A DNA stretch of 64,000 nucleotides from Toxoplasma gondii ME49 (taxonomy: Eukaryota > Apicomplexa > Conoidasida > Eucoccidiorida > Sarcocystidae): positions 1,757,535 through 1,821,534 of the forward strand of contig NC_031475.1 in assembly GCF_000006565.2 (NCBI RefSeq), read 5' to 3'. Every line of letters starts with the position of its first letter. The stretch's first letter is position 1. Shown here in pieces: positions 1 through 11,122 of the stretch. A program made the position numbers and the translations under genes. The notes beneath the pieces are model-generated. The model saw only the letters and a program-made list of their open reading frames with translations. It was not told the DNA's origin and did not search any database.

Positions 1-590
1 CTGCTTAAGATAGCTGAAAATGGTGTGTGTCATCATCTTATTGCTGACTTAGTGCGGAGCTCTGCGTCCTTCTTGCAAGAAAACACCCGCCCCGTAGCGA
101 CACAGAGTTGATGTTGTAAATTTGTTTCTCCCTTTGCAAGAGGTCCTGTTTACCATGTCGACACCGAAATGTGTGTTCACGTAAGATTCAAAAACTCTGC
201 GGATCTGCGTGGAACATCCTTTCACGCCGAGCATTTCCTTTAGAGGAATTCGGTGCAAATTTCCCGATGTTTCATCGAAGACTTCGCATCCACCCCCTGC
301 ACATCTACGCCTTCACAGCAGCTGCCTGCCTCGCTGTTCCTACGCAGGTCGACCTCAACTGCCTTTGTCGTCATGCGTTCTTTATATCACTTCTTCCGCA
401 GTCAAAGCCGCTTTGAACGAACTCCATTTCGCCTTTTGCATGCACTCCCTTCTCCATAAAGAAAGCAGCCTCTGATCGAGACGTGTCTCTTTGCATGCGT
501 AGACACATACAGACATGAATACCTGTCTATTTGTATAGATGCACGATATATACAAACAGATACATGTCTACATGTAGAGAGAGAAAATGT

Positions 591-622
<32 letters not shown>

Positions 623-993
623 CTAAGCATGTATATATATATATATATATATATATTCTTATTTTATAAGGGACCAAATTCATCGTCAAAGTCAATTTCC
701 TCTTGTTTTTTGAATCGCTCCCTTCGCGCCCTTGTGAACTACGTGAAACACCGAGACCCCTTGGAGACCGGTTCGGCCTCTTCTCTGTGTTGAGGCGAAA
801 GCGCATTTTCAAGGAGCCCCTCTGTAATCGTTGTGAGGTGAGGAGACCCATCTTTGCATCCGTGTCTCTCCGCTTTCGATTCTTTCTTTGAACGCTTTCC
901 TTCTCCCCAACGCTCGGTCTGCGTTTGTTTCCTCTTGCACTCTTGCACTCACACGCCAGGGCGCAGGCGTCAGCGGACCGAAACTCTGGAGCT
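1..993. other. 3' flank of the membrane-protein gene
   Basis: No gene is supported here. The stretch lies downstream of the stop codon of the minus-strand gene that ends at 994, so it probably holds its 3' UTR and intergenic DNA. It contains a long TA microsatellite and two TGCATGC motifs (near 438 and 491). Confidence 0.5.
587..658. repeat. TA dinucleotide microsatellite
   Basis: Two runs of alternating T and A are separated by a short CTAAGCATG-like interruption. Open frames across it are artefacts of the repeat. Confidence 0.9.
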
Positions 994-3900
994 TCACTCG
1001 TCGCTCAAATCATCGTCGACGAGGTTCCACTCCTGCAGAGCGTCCTCGCGCAGTCCCACTTGGGTGTTGTCGCTCGGCCTTCCTTTCGGCTTCGCGGGGC
1101 CCTGTCGTCTGTCCCCCTGTCTCCTTTCGGGAGCACTGGGTGTCTCCTCGACCGCTTCGCTTTGCTTGCATCCCTTTGTCGCACCTTTCCTTTCCCTTCC
1201 GTCAACTGTCTTTCCTCCCCGCTTGGCGAATCCCCGGCGCTCCTCCACTTGAGGCTTCACAGCGCCCTTCTTCTCGACAGAAGGAGCATCGGTTCGGCCG
1301 ATTCGACTGCAACTTTTCTCGCCTGAACAACGATTCACTTCTCCCGACCGCGGCCGCCACACAGCCTTCACACCCCAACGTTCAGGCTGTCTCGGAACTC
1401 CCGCGAGTCTTCTGGAGTTCCTCCCTGCCTCGCTCTCTCGACTTCTCTCCTCCGTCTGTACACCCAAGCCGTCGTCTTCGTCCCCGCTGATCTCTTCGTC
1501 AGCCCACCGCTTTGCCGGCGCCGCCGCAGACACTCTTTGTTCACTCGTAGCTTGAGACGCTGCTCTCTCGCTCGCGGAACTCGGTTCGCCGCCTCTCTCC
1601 TTCTCCGGCGACTTCTCGTCTTCTCGGTCTTCGCCAGATGCCAAGATGCGCCCAGCTGGGTGCGCCGCAGAAGCGGGAGATGCCGCGCGTCGCGCAGTCC
1701 GAGACAAAGACCTCTCCCTGTCTCCTCCGTTGCAGTTGTTTGCTCTCGCTTCCGAAGACAGCGCGACACTCTCGCAGCGGCTCGGCCGAGCCTCTGGACT
1801 CTGGTGTCTCGACCTCGCGTCTGGGGTATTCGGCTCGTTTTTCATGCTCTCGCCTGCGCCTGACGCTTCCGAGTCGTCTTCCTCGGCGCCTGTCGGGCAG
1901 CTGCGTCTGAAGGAGGCGAAGAGCGCCAACAGCGCTGTCGTCCAACGCCGCCCCCGGTCCTCCGTTGCGTTCAGCCGGTCGGCGTTTCCCTCGCGGCCTG
2001 AGTGCCTGGCTGCTGTCTGCAGCGCGAGCGAAGACACGCGCGGCGAGTGCGTGGGCGGAGAAGCCTGCGGGTCTTGCGCATCGCTGGTCTTCTCGGGGAT
2101 CCGAACTTCGGCGCCCTTGGCGAGGAACTTGACGGCGGCTTGCATGGCGACGACCGCGAGGAGAAGCGAACACGATTGAAAGGGCATGTACCGCAGCAGA
2201 TTGTGTTCGCATAGCAGGACGTGGAGCGCAGAGACCGCTGAGGACGCGAGGAAGTAGAGCAACCAGTACAGTCGCTCCGGCAACGCCGCGGGTCCCGGTG
2301 CACTCAGTGAAACGACAGCTCCGAACAGCGGCCGGCCGGCTCGGAGGTACGCGAGCGTGGGCGTTAGCGCGAACTCCGGGAGGAAGACGAGGAGCACCTG
2401 GGGCAGGTGCAGCACCAGCGAAAGGAGACCGGACAGCCAGGACTCCGAGCTGAAGCCCAGCGCGCGACACAGTGCGTTCGCCGCATAACTCTTCGTCGAC
2501 GAGACGAGAGGAGAGACGGCGGCCTCTACAGAAGAAGAGGATGAAGGGCCGAGCGTCTCCGGGTGCTCGAGAGAAAGGCTCGACGCCGAGACGAACGGAA
2601 CGAAGAGCGAGAAGACCTGCCGCAGACTGCGGCGCACAGAGTTCCGAGGCGAGGCAGAGCGCGGAGGCACGCGAACGGCACTCGCCTCAGGAAAGTAGAA
2701 GATCCCGGCCCCGCCTCGCATGTCTCCTTGGGAAGGGAGAACGAGAGCGACGCCGAACAGACGAGAAGACAGAGCAGAGAGAAACCCAGCGATACTCCGA
2801 ATCACACGGAACGAAGCCCGGTGGATCGTCGCCTGTGTCGGCCCCCCAGAAATCACCGTCAAAATGAAGAACAGCGACAGAACGTGGTGCGCCAGAGTGT
2901 CGACAAACGGCAAACGCCTCACCAGAGGCAACCAGGCGACGAAGTTGCAAGTGGCTGCGAAAGCACAGAAAAACAGACACGGAAACAGCAAAACGTCGAG
3001 GCGAGGATCTCAGCGTCCACTCTTTATGTCAAGCAAGTAGCAGCGAGCCTCGATCATATCTGAGACAACCGCGCCGACCCGAGAGAGAAAGACGTTCACG
3101 ACTTGTGCGTAGAAGAAAGGAACAGACGGAAAACAAGGAATCTCTCTGTTCAAAGAAACCGTTCCTCTGGACTCCCGAGACACCACGACGCACGCGAGGC
3201 CGGCAAGGACGGCAGAACGCCTTTGGAGTTTTCGTCAGCGAGTTCGCTCCGCTGCGTTCAAGGCACCAGCAAAAAAAGCCAAGAGGCGCTTGCTGGCAAA
3301 CAAACAGAGCTGCCTTCGAAGCCAGACAGAGCAGACACGGCGCCAAAAGAGTCGCTCGTCTCGGAACAACGCGCGTTTTCACCGTCTTCACAAACGATTC
3401 GAAAACCGTCTTGGCACATTATCGATTCTTTGTGTTGCACGGTCTTGTCCTTTATAGACTGTGTCACAGCAGTTCCGCATGTCTGTTCTTCCTGTGAAGA
3501 ATTCCAGGACCCCTCTCTACGGTGAACCTGCGTCGTTCGTATGTGTGTGTCATCGGCATTTGGCCTCTGACACAGACTTGCTGAAGAGGTGCGTCTCTGC
3601 CGCCACTCACCGGAACCCACGCCGACTTTGCCATGCTAATAAATGCATCAAGAGAAACTGTCAAGCCTACTTTTCGCCGCAGAAAAATGGCGACGTCCAC
3701 CCTTCTTTTCTCTCCCACACAACTTACTCATGAAGACCCAGACCTCCAGCCAGAAAGTGATCCTCATCCAAGCATTTCGCGTCTCCTCTGCATGCACCTT
3801 CGCGTCTGCCAGGCTCGAGAAAGTCGGCCTCGCGATCTCTGCACTGGCGACAACCCTCTCGCGTTCCTCAGTCTCCTCAGGCAACTCTGGCGTGCATGCA

Positions 3901-4985
3901 GTTTGGTCCACCGGAGGCAACTCACTGCTGCCGGGCCATCCCCACGAAGTCCAGCGCTGGAACGGCGCCCAGGAGTTCTCCCGAGCGACGACAGCTGTCT
4001 GGACAGCGGGAGCCTTTGGATTTCCCCGCTGAAGACTCGCCTTCTCCGCCTGCTGCAGTGCACGTTCACCGGCGCGCAGCTGCGAGCCCTCTGCGCGTTG
4101 CGGCGCCGCAGCGCCTGCAGAGGAAGAGACAGCGAGCGGAGAGCGGTCGCGGGTCTCTGGGTCCGCCGTCGCGAGGTGTCTAGACACCGGCGACTGGGGT
4201 CTGCAGAAGAGAAGAATTGGGTGGAGGCGAGGCAAGTCGACGAACCGCCAGAAACAGGAGACCGTGCCGCCGACGGCCAATGGCAACCACAGCAGCTGCT
4301 GAAGAGTCTGCAGTTGTTCGCGGCCGCGCGACCCGAGCAGGAGGAGAAAACCTAAGTAGAACAAGCACGCGAGAACGAACGGGGCGGACGCCGCCACGAG
4401 CGCCGTCACTCGGGTGTACGTACAGCTGATGCGGCGGCCGGTCCGGCGGAGCACGGCGGCTCCGCGGGATAACGTTCCGTTTAAGTGAAGGAAGAGAAGG
4501 AGAAGCAGCGAGGCGAAGATACCGGCCAGGCCGAGTTGCTGCATGCGCGGGAGATCGAGATACAGCTCCCACAAATGGAGGAGGACTGGGCGACAGTAGG
4601 GCCAGAGAAAGTTCGCCCACACGAGCAGGAGCCGGAGGGCGGCAACCAGACACCTCCCAAAGTCGAGGGAGAGCGAGAAGAAAGAGGAGACTGCATTGTT
4701 GGAGAGGATGAAGAGAGAGGAAGAGAGAAAGTGGAGAAGTTCAGAGGGAGAACAACCGAGAAACGCGTCGACGCTCGCCAGGTGCTCGCGGCTAAAGGAC
4801 GGCGACCGATGCAGAAAGTACAGAATCGAGAAGAGCGGATGAACGACGAAGAAGAACTTGAAGAAGAGACGAAGTAAACGACTGACGGCAGACAGCAAAA
4901 ACGAAAACCGTTTGAACGATTTGTGGGAGCCATGTCCACGGGCTGTTGATCGGGACTGGCCTGAACGGAACCGTAGCAACGTCAT
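994..4985 (-). CDS. multi-pass membrane protein, family not recognised
   Basis: Two exons are supported: 4985-3728 and 2954-994. They join through a GTAAGT donor and a TTTCGCAG acceptor with codon phase preserved, giving 1072 residues if translation starts at the ATG at 4985. Hydrophobic segments lie at about 28-58, 114-130, 151-168, 195-218, 230-247, 442-454, 592-612, 646-666 and 678-696. The last third is hydrophilic, rich in Ser, Glu and Arg, looks disordered, and ends in the acidic tail DDDLSDE. The protein is therefore probably a polytopic membrane protein with a long cytosolic C-terminus. I recognise no family, transporter signature or catalytic motif. The true start is uncertain: a strong polypyrimidine tract ending in GCGAG lies just upstream of the 4985 ATG, so that ATG may be internal and an upstream exon may exist. 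Confidence 0.7.
4175..4188. repeat. dispersed palindrome GGTGTCTAGACACC
   Basis: Perfect 14-base palindrome inside the coding exon of the membrane-protein gene. On the coding strand it reads as part of PVSRHLA. Confidence 0.85.
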
Positions 4986-5042
4986 GGTGTCTCGCAGGAA
5001 GAAGAGGAAACAGAACTTCGATCTGGTCTATAAAGGCCTGCT

Positions 5043-5562
5043 TCAAGCTTTAGACCGGAAGACCGGGTCGAATCGCAGACTTGCGAGAAAGAGTTCCCTG
5101 CGACTGACGTCCAGAAGATATTCTTCGAAATCGTCAGTGACTTGGAAATCGCGCTGAGAAGGACCGGCACGGACTCCAGGAAACCACGTCAGCAGGTTGC
5201 TCAGTGCAGATGCCACCGAAGCAAAGATCTCCATGTCCAGACGTTTACGCAGTCGAGCTGTCGACGAGGAGAAGTGAAGCGCAGCAGCTGCGCTCTGGGT
5301 GAGGCGAAGGCAGAAAATACCAAGTGCAACAAGTCCAGTTTCGCGAAGGTACACCAGACTCGAAAAGCCGGGATTTCAGGCGTCGAAGCCTCCGCACCGT
5401 GTGGTGCATGAAACGAGCGCCCCGGACGCTGCCTTCAGTGAGCTCACATTTCCTGGGGAAACGTTCGCCTTCCGCCAGGAGAATCGCGGTCCAGAAGAGC
5501 GAGAAAAAAGTCTGCTTCGTCGAACGGAAGACACAACAACACCGTGCAGACAAGAACATCAA
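5043..5562 (-). CDS. possible upstream exon(s) of the membrane-protein gene
   Basis: Two overlapping open frames on the minus strand (5354-5043 and 5562-5245) have hydrophobic, protein-like content. The first includes a hydrophobic stretch beginning LVALGIFCLRL and a DFEEYLLDVSRRELFLASL segment. They lie directly upstream of the confirmed exon in the same orientation and probably supply the N-terminus of that protein. I could not find a donor that joins either frame in phase to the 4985 exon, so exon limits and start codon are unresolved. Confidence 0.4.
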
Positions 5563-6690
5563 AAAGACGTGGAAGGCGCGTGTGTCGCGTAGAAGGCACT
5601 GGAGAGGCCGCGACGAAAGAACATCTGTGTCGAGAATGCCTTCCCTGTCGGCTTCAGTGCATGCAAAAAGGCGGGAGTTCGTGAGTCCGAAAAAACCAAA
5701 AACCTGAAGAAGTTCAGTGTCAAGAAAACTCGCGGTTTGTGCACATCGTCCTCAGTTCTCACACACCGCCGTAGAGTGCTCGCCCCCCTTTCCTTTCTCT
5801 GTGTCTTTTCATCGGGACAACTCTCTGCAAAAGACACTCTAATATGTGTGTTTCAAGTCAAATCCGGCGCTCCTGAGAAGCCGGAGTTTCCTGATTCTAA
5901 CAGAAATGGAGTTGCGATCCGTTCAAAGCCGCAGTCGCTAGACATGTCCACGAAACGTCGCACTCTCCTTTGTACGAAAACGGCAGCTTGGATCGCCGTC
6001 ACTCACTCAGCTGGGATTTCGCGCTCGCTGCTGATTGTGCTTTACCCGATACGAAAGAAACACCGAAAAACAGACGCAGGTTCCTTTCTCAGACGATGGA
6101 AGTTCTCGTTCCCTTTTTAAATTTACTGAAGTCGCTGTTCGACGTCGCGTAACGCGTATCCGTCACGCTTCATTTCCGGAGTCTGCTCCGAAACCTCCCG
6201 CCGCGGACTGGGCTTCCCGCGTTGAAAACTCTGTGCGGCGTAACCAGCCTCGAAGTCACAAGAAATGTACAGGAAACTGTTCATAGGCGTGGTTTTTCTC
6301 CTCTGCCTCCAAATTCGCTCTCTCTTTTGACCGGTGAGCTGAGTCCAGTCCCTGCTGTCAAGACCCAGCATGCAAACTGTTCGGCAGAACATCCGCGCAG
6401 CCCGGCTGCGTCTGCTGTTCGTGTAAACTAGAGTTTCTCTTCTCGTCCACCCTCTCGAAGGAATCAAAGACCTTTGGAACTTCAAGAGTGCGAGTCCGGC
6501 GCAGACCGCCGGAAGACAACACACGAGAAACTGGTGGACTGACCCAAGCAAGGTGTATGCGGTTCTCTGTTTCTCCTTGTCGTCTTGGGTGGTTCTTTTC
6601 ATCGTTTTCGACTGTTGTCCGTTCCCTTCTGGAGAGCATGCAGTTTTTCGCCTTCTAGCTGTCGCCGTGCGATCGCTGTCTCTGTCCACC
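5563..6690. promoter_or_regulatory. divergent intergenic region
   Basis: This lies between the 5' end of the minus-strand membrane-protein gene and the plus-strand auxilin-like gene, so it should hold both promoters and both 5' UTRs. A TGCATGC copy (near 5658) is present. I see no convincing coding exon in it. Confidence 0.5.
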
Positions 6691-9600
6691 ATGGATCTGA
6701 AGAACTGGGCGTCGACGCTGGCGTCTCGCGGGCAGAAGCTCGCGCGCGAAAGCATGGAGTATGTGAATCAGAAGATCGACAAGCAGACTCTCCCGCACTC
6801 TGTCTCTTCGCTCTTCCAGACAGGCGCTTCGACTCGCGTCGACCTGGACAGCGCGACTTCCCCTGCGTGTGCCTTCGTCTATTACACAATTCAAACGGAA
6901 GTCTCGCCTCCCCCTTTCTCCGCCCACGTTGGCCCAGCTTCTTCTGACAGTTCTTCTTTTTCCAGCTTGTCTTTCTCCAGTTCTCCTCCGTCAGTGGCTT
7001 CTCCCGCGCCGCCTCCGCACTTCAACGCCTTTCTTTTACCTGAGGGTGTCCCTGCGGATGCGGTGACTTTCTCGCTTTTCACTTCACTTTTTCCGGTTCC
7101 CGGTCACTTCGTTTTTCGCTTCAAGGTTCCCTCAAATGCCGCCCCCGCTGGCTTCGTTTGGAGACATCTTTCCAGGGAGGAAGAAGACGACTTTGTGCCA
7201 TGTTTTCACGGAGCAATCGTCTGTCAGGCCGTGCAGATCCCTGCGGACGTTGCGGCGGGCGCAGACGCCGCCTTCTCCGTCCACGCCTGCTCGCAGTCTC
7301 GCTCGCCTCTCCCCTCTTCCGTCTCGCCGCAGCCGGTCTGCAGTCGGAGTCGCGACGGAGCCGGCGGGGGCCCTCTCGCCGGTCCGCCGGGAAGTTCTCC
7401 TGCCTTCTCTGAAGACGCTTCACCCTGCCGCGCGGACTCTCCGAAGCCGGCGTTCCACGGAAACGCCGGCTTCGGCGACTTGTGGAGCGGAGAAAAGGCG
7501 AAACGCAGCGACGCGGAGAAAGGCCCCGCTCGGGCGTACACCCAGACCTTCGCTTCGGGTGGACGTACACCTGGCAGGCCGCCTCTCGTCGAGATGCCTA
7601 ACAGAGAAGACCTCGTCGCGGACAGAATCTCGCGGACGGAGTCTCGAATTCAAGAAAAACTCCAGGAGGCCCAAGGTGGGCAGTGGAAACAGCGGAGTCG
7701 CTCCGAAGGAGTCACTCTTCGCTCCAGCGTACACCGAGGGAAACAAACAACTCTCTCCGTGGGATGTAATTTTTTTGAGAGCCAGAGAGAAATCCACATA
7801 GGTAGATCGTAGAGACAGATCGGATACATGTGGAGATAGGCACGAAGCGCTTTCGAGGACTTCAAAATATACGTAATTAGATAGACCTAATGCATGCAGA
7901 CTCCACACACACACACACCCAGGGAACAACAACTGTTTCCACGAAAACGTAAACTATATATACATATATACATTTATATATATATATATATATTTATGTA
8001 TATTTATGTATATATGCATTTATGTATATATATGTATGTGTATATATGCGTATGGGTACGTGTATCTCTGTGTGAGTATGCATGTGTGTGTATGTACACG
8101 GATGCATGGAGGATGTGGGGGGATGAGAGAGAAGATTGGAAATTCAGAAGGCGGTTTGCTGCCGTCCCTATTGCCGAGCACTGAGAGTCGCTTTCGTTAG
8201 ACTGTCTGTTCTCCACTGTTGCTCGACGTCAGAGTGGAGAGTTGCGTTCGGGGACAGGAGGCATTCGGAGGCAGACAGTTGAGAAAGACACAGAGGTCAG
8301 AGTTGGAGAGCTCGATGCGTTTCTCGTTTTTCCCTGCTGTGTGTTTCTCCTCTCTGCATGCTCCAGAGAGGCGTCAGCAGGAGCTCAGCAAGCAGCAAGA
8401 GCGACTAGCGATTCCGGGTACGTTCTCTCTCGGTTTCCAAGGAAGGCAAAGGGATTTTTCTTCAGTGTTTCATGGCTCTGACAAACTCCCGCAAAGTGTG
8501 GGCCCCCCTCCCCCTCGCTGGGAGTGGAGATCTTTCGCAAAAGGTCTTTTAACTGTTTTCACAAAGTACAGGCTCCGCGAGAGACAACAGCGGGTCGGGT
8601 GTCCTTACACTTGTTATATCGAGTTTCCTTGACGCCGGGAAAGCTGCATGCAAGCGCTGCCCTTTGGTGTTCACCGCGTGAGTCGCGAAAGAAACTCGGT
8701 AGAGCTCGAGGGCGCTGCTAAAAGAAATCTTCCACGAACCGCAGACTCAAAAATTAGGTGGTGAGCCTGTCCCCCCATGGAGGAGGTTCACACTTTCGCA
8801 AGGAAGCTGGGGAGGTGTCTTCGCAGAAACTCGTCTCTCTCTTTCCACCCTCTGGCGTCTTGCGTTTCGTGTCTCCGCGACAAACAGAGAACGCGAGAGT
8901 CAGGAAAGTGGAGATTCGTTCGCTCTGGATTCTCAGTTAGTCGAGAAAGTCGAGAACCTGAAGGAGACCCTCTGTGTTGAAGCGTGATGTCTTGATTTTC
9001 ATCGAATCGACTCTTCCATCAAAGAAAGGAAACGGTTCAACGAAACGGAACAGGAGATCTCTCAGTGAGTCTGAGAGACACGAACTTCCAAGACAGCAGA
9101 GTGACCGGGAAGCGGGAGCTTCAGAGACGCTGCGTTGCCCCGATTCTCCCTCAATTCTCTCACAAGAAGTTCCACGCCGATCAGGGAGAGCATTCAGCGC
9201 ATGCGTTCTGCATTCGAGGGTCGTTTTCTTCTGCTTTCCCGTCGAAACATGGAAGAGAAGACTCGCGCGTCTCTTTTTGCTTCAGATGAAGTTCAGACTC
9301 AGCTGGAGAAATGGGCAAAGTCGTCAGACGGAAAATACAAAGACGTTCGAACGCTGCTGTGCACTGTTCATGAGGTACGTTGTCTTTCAAGGCGAGAAAG
9401 GAAGGACTCGGTTTTCTTTCTCGATCCGTGATAAGAGGAAACAAACGGCTTCTTGCGAAAGCGACTGTTGCTTCTTTACCACCAAGGCGAGAAACAGTTG
9501 TGACGATATGCGTTCAGACCCAACCTAGGGAACCGGGGGATACGTCTCTCAGTTGTTCTCTCTGTCTCGCTTTCTCTCTCTCTATGTGTCACGTCCTCTG

Positions 9601-11122
9601 CTTCTCTTCTTCTCTCTTTTTATCTCTGTTTTTCTCTGTTTTAATCTCTTTTTTTCTCTCTTGTACTTCTTCTTTTCTCTGCCTTTATCTTCCTCTGTCT
9701 TTGCCTCTTTCGTTTTCTCTGCATTTCTCTCTGTCTCTTTTTTATCTCTGTTTTCTCCGCGTTTATCTCTTTCCCTACACCACGCTCGTTCTCTCTTCTT
9801 TTTGTTTCTGCCCGTCTCTCGCTTTCTCTCCGTTACTTGCTCTCCCTGGAGCTCGCTCTCTCTTCCTTTCTCTGTCTTTCAGTGTCTTTTTTCCGGGCGC
9901 GACGCCCCGTGTCTGCCTCTGAGTTGTCTCCTTTCGCCGCAAGCGGTTTTCTTTCTTCTCACAGTGGCGCGTCGAGTCTTGAGTGTTCTCTAGGTTTTGT
10001 GGCCCGGCGCAGACTGGGAGCCTGTTTCGATCAGCACTTTGATGATCGCTTCTCAACTCAAGAAACATTACCGGTGAGGAAAGATGCAGAGGCAGGCAAC
10101 CACGCGAAGAAAAGGGCAAAGAGCGTAAAGAATGTAGAGAGCGTAGAGAGACGATGACTCCAGTCTCTTCGCTTCCGTGGAGACAGCTCAGTGAACTGTA
10201 TTCTGAGTTTTTGGTGTTTCTATGAGAACGGACACTCGGTTTCCGGTCCTTTCTCGGCCGTCGATAGTCCTCTTCTGTGTTCTTCTCGGGAAGGAAAATG
10301 CAGGGCATTACCGCACACTTGTCAACCATCATATCACCGAAAATCTCTGCTTTTCGTGCTGCTCAGAAAGGCCCTGCTCCTCACCCACCCTGACAAACAC
10401 CATTCGTCGTCTGCAGAGCAACTGGTGGGTCTTGTTCTCCTCCGTTTTTTTCGTTTTCGTCCAACTGCATGCGTGAACAGCGAAAGGAAATCGAGAAACA
10501 TAAGCTTCGTTGCCTTCGAACCCTGTCGCTCGGAGATGGCCCGACGGTTAGGCCGCCGCTGCGATGATAAGGAGCAGAGGAAATGCCGCCCACGAAACTG
10601 GGATCGCGTTAGTTCTTGGAGGAAGGACTTCCGATCAGATGGAGGTCGATGGTGGTGTATCCTCCAAACGCAGCGGGTCCCAAGAAAATAAATTTGCCAC
10701 GTTGATGGGGCGCGTAAGCTGAAAAGGAGACGGGTCTCACTGTTCCTCGCAGCTATGCACCTCGCTGCCGACTCGAAATCAGACCGGAGGAGTCGCGGAT
10801 GATGGCTTTCGACTTCGAGAGACGCCTGTCTGCATGCAACCGCTTTTTCTTGAGGAGATTTGTGTTCAGAGGAGCAAGAAGAGTACGAATTACGAATCAC
10901 TGAAAAGGCTTTGTGGACTTTGCGTGTTCGTCTCAGGTTGGCCACATCGCTGGGACTTGATGTTCCTCCTGCTTTCTGTGTGAGGAGAGGTTCACAACCA
11001 GTTCTGGCAAACGTGGTATGAAAAGTCTTTTCTGCTTTTTTTGTTCCGTTCTCTCTGTGCAGTTCCGGGCGGAAAAGATTTTCCAGGCTTTCAATGAGGC
11101 CTTCAAAGTCCACCCTCCTTGA
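6691..11122 (+). CDS. auxilin-type J-domain protein (clathrin uncoating)
   Basis: Five exons (6691-7675, 9286-9374, 9994-10073, 10367-10424, 11063-11122) join in phase at GT/AG sites to give 423 residues. The start is the ATG at 6691 in the context CCACCATGG. The first 328 residues are mostly Ser/Pro-rich and look disordered. The last 95 residues form an auxilin/GAK-like J domain: DVRTLLCTVHE, then VLWPGADWEPVSISTLM, then KKHYRKALLLTHPDKHH with the HPD triad at 392-394, then AEKIFQAFNEAF. Family knowledge: auxilins recruit Hsc70 through HPD to strip clathrin from vesicles. The helix with the J domain at the extreme C-terminus and the LWPG motif separates auxilins from ordinary DnaJ proteins. 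I see no PTEN-like domain or clear clathrin box. In this lineage clathrin acts mainly at the Golgi, so a Golgi/endosome-like role is inferred. Confidence 0.9.
7955..8110. repeat. TATA/TATG microsatellite in intron 1
   Basis: Alternating TA grades into TATG and TGTG units. It lies inside the 1.6-kb first intron of the auxilin-like gene. Confidence 0.85.
9540..9900. repeat. long polypyrimidine (CT-rich) tract in intron 2
   Basis: Roughly 350 bases of almost pure C and T on the plus strand, mostly TCTCT and TTTCT units, inside the second auxilin intron. Long open frames over it are compositional artefacts. Confidence 0.85.

Noticed and set aside
402..851. 149-codon minus-strand open frame
   Set aside because: It runs through the TA microsatellite and consists largely of IYIY repeats.
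9380..9993. Hydrophobic 'membrane protein' frames of about 150-180 codons
   Set aside because: They are translations of the polypyrimidine tract inside an auxilin intron (Ser/Leu/Phe only).
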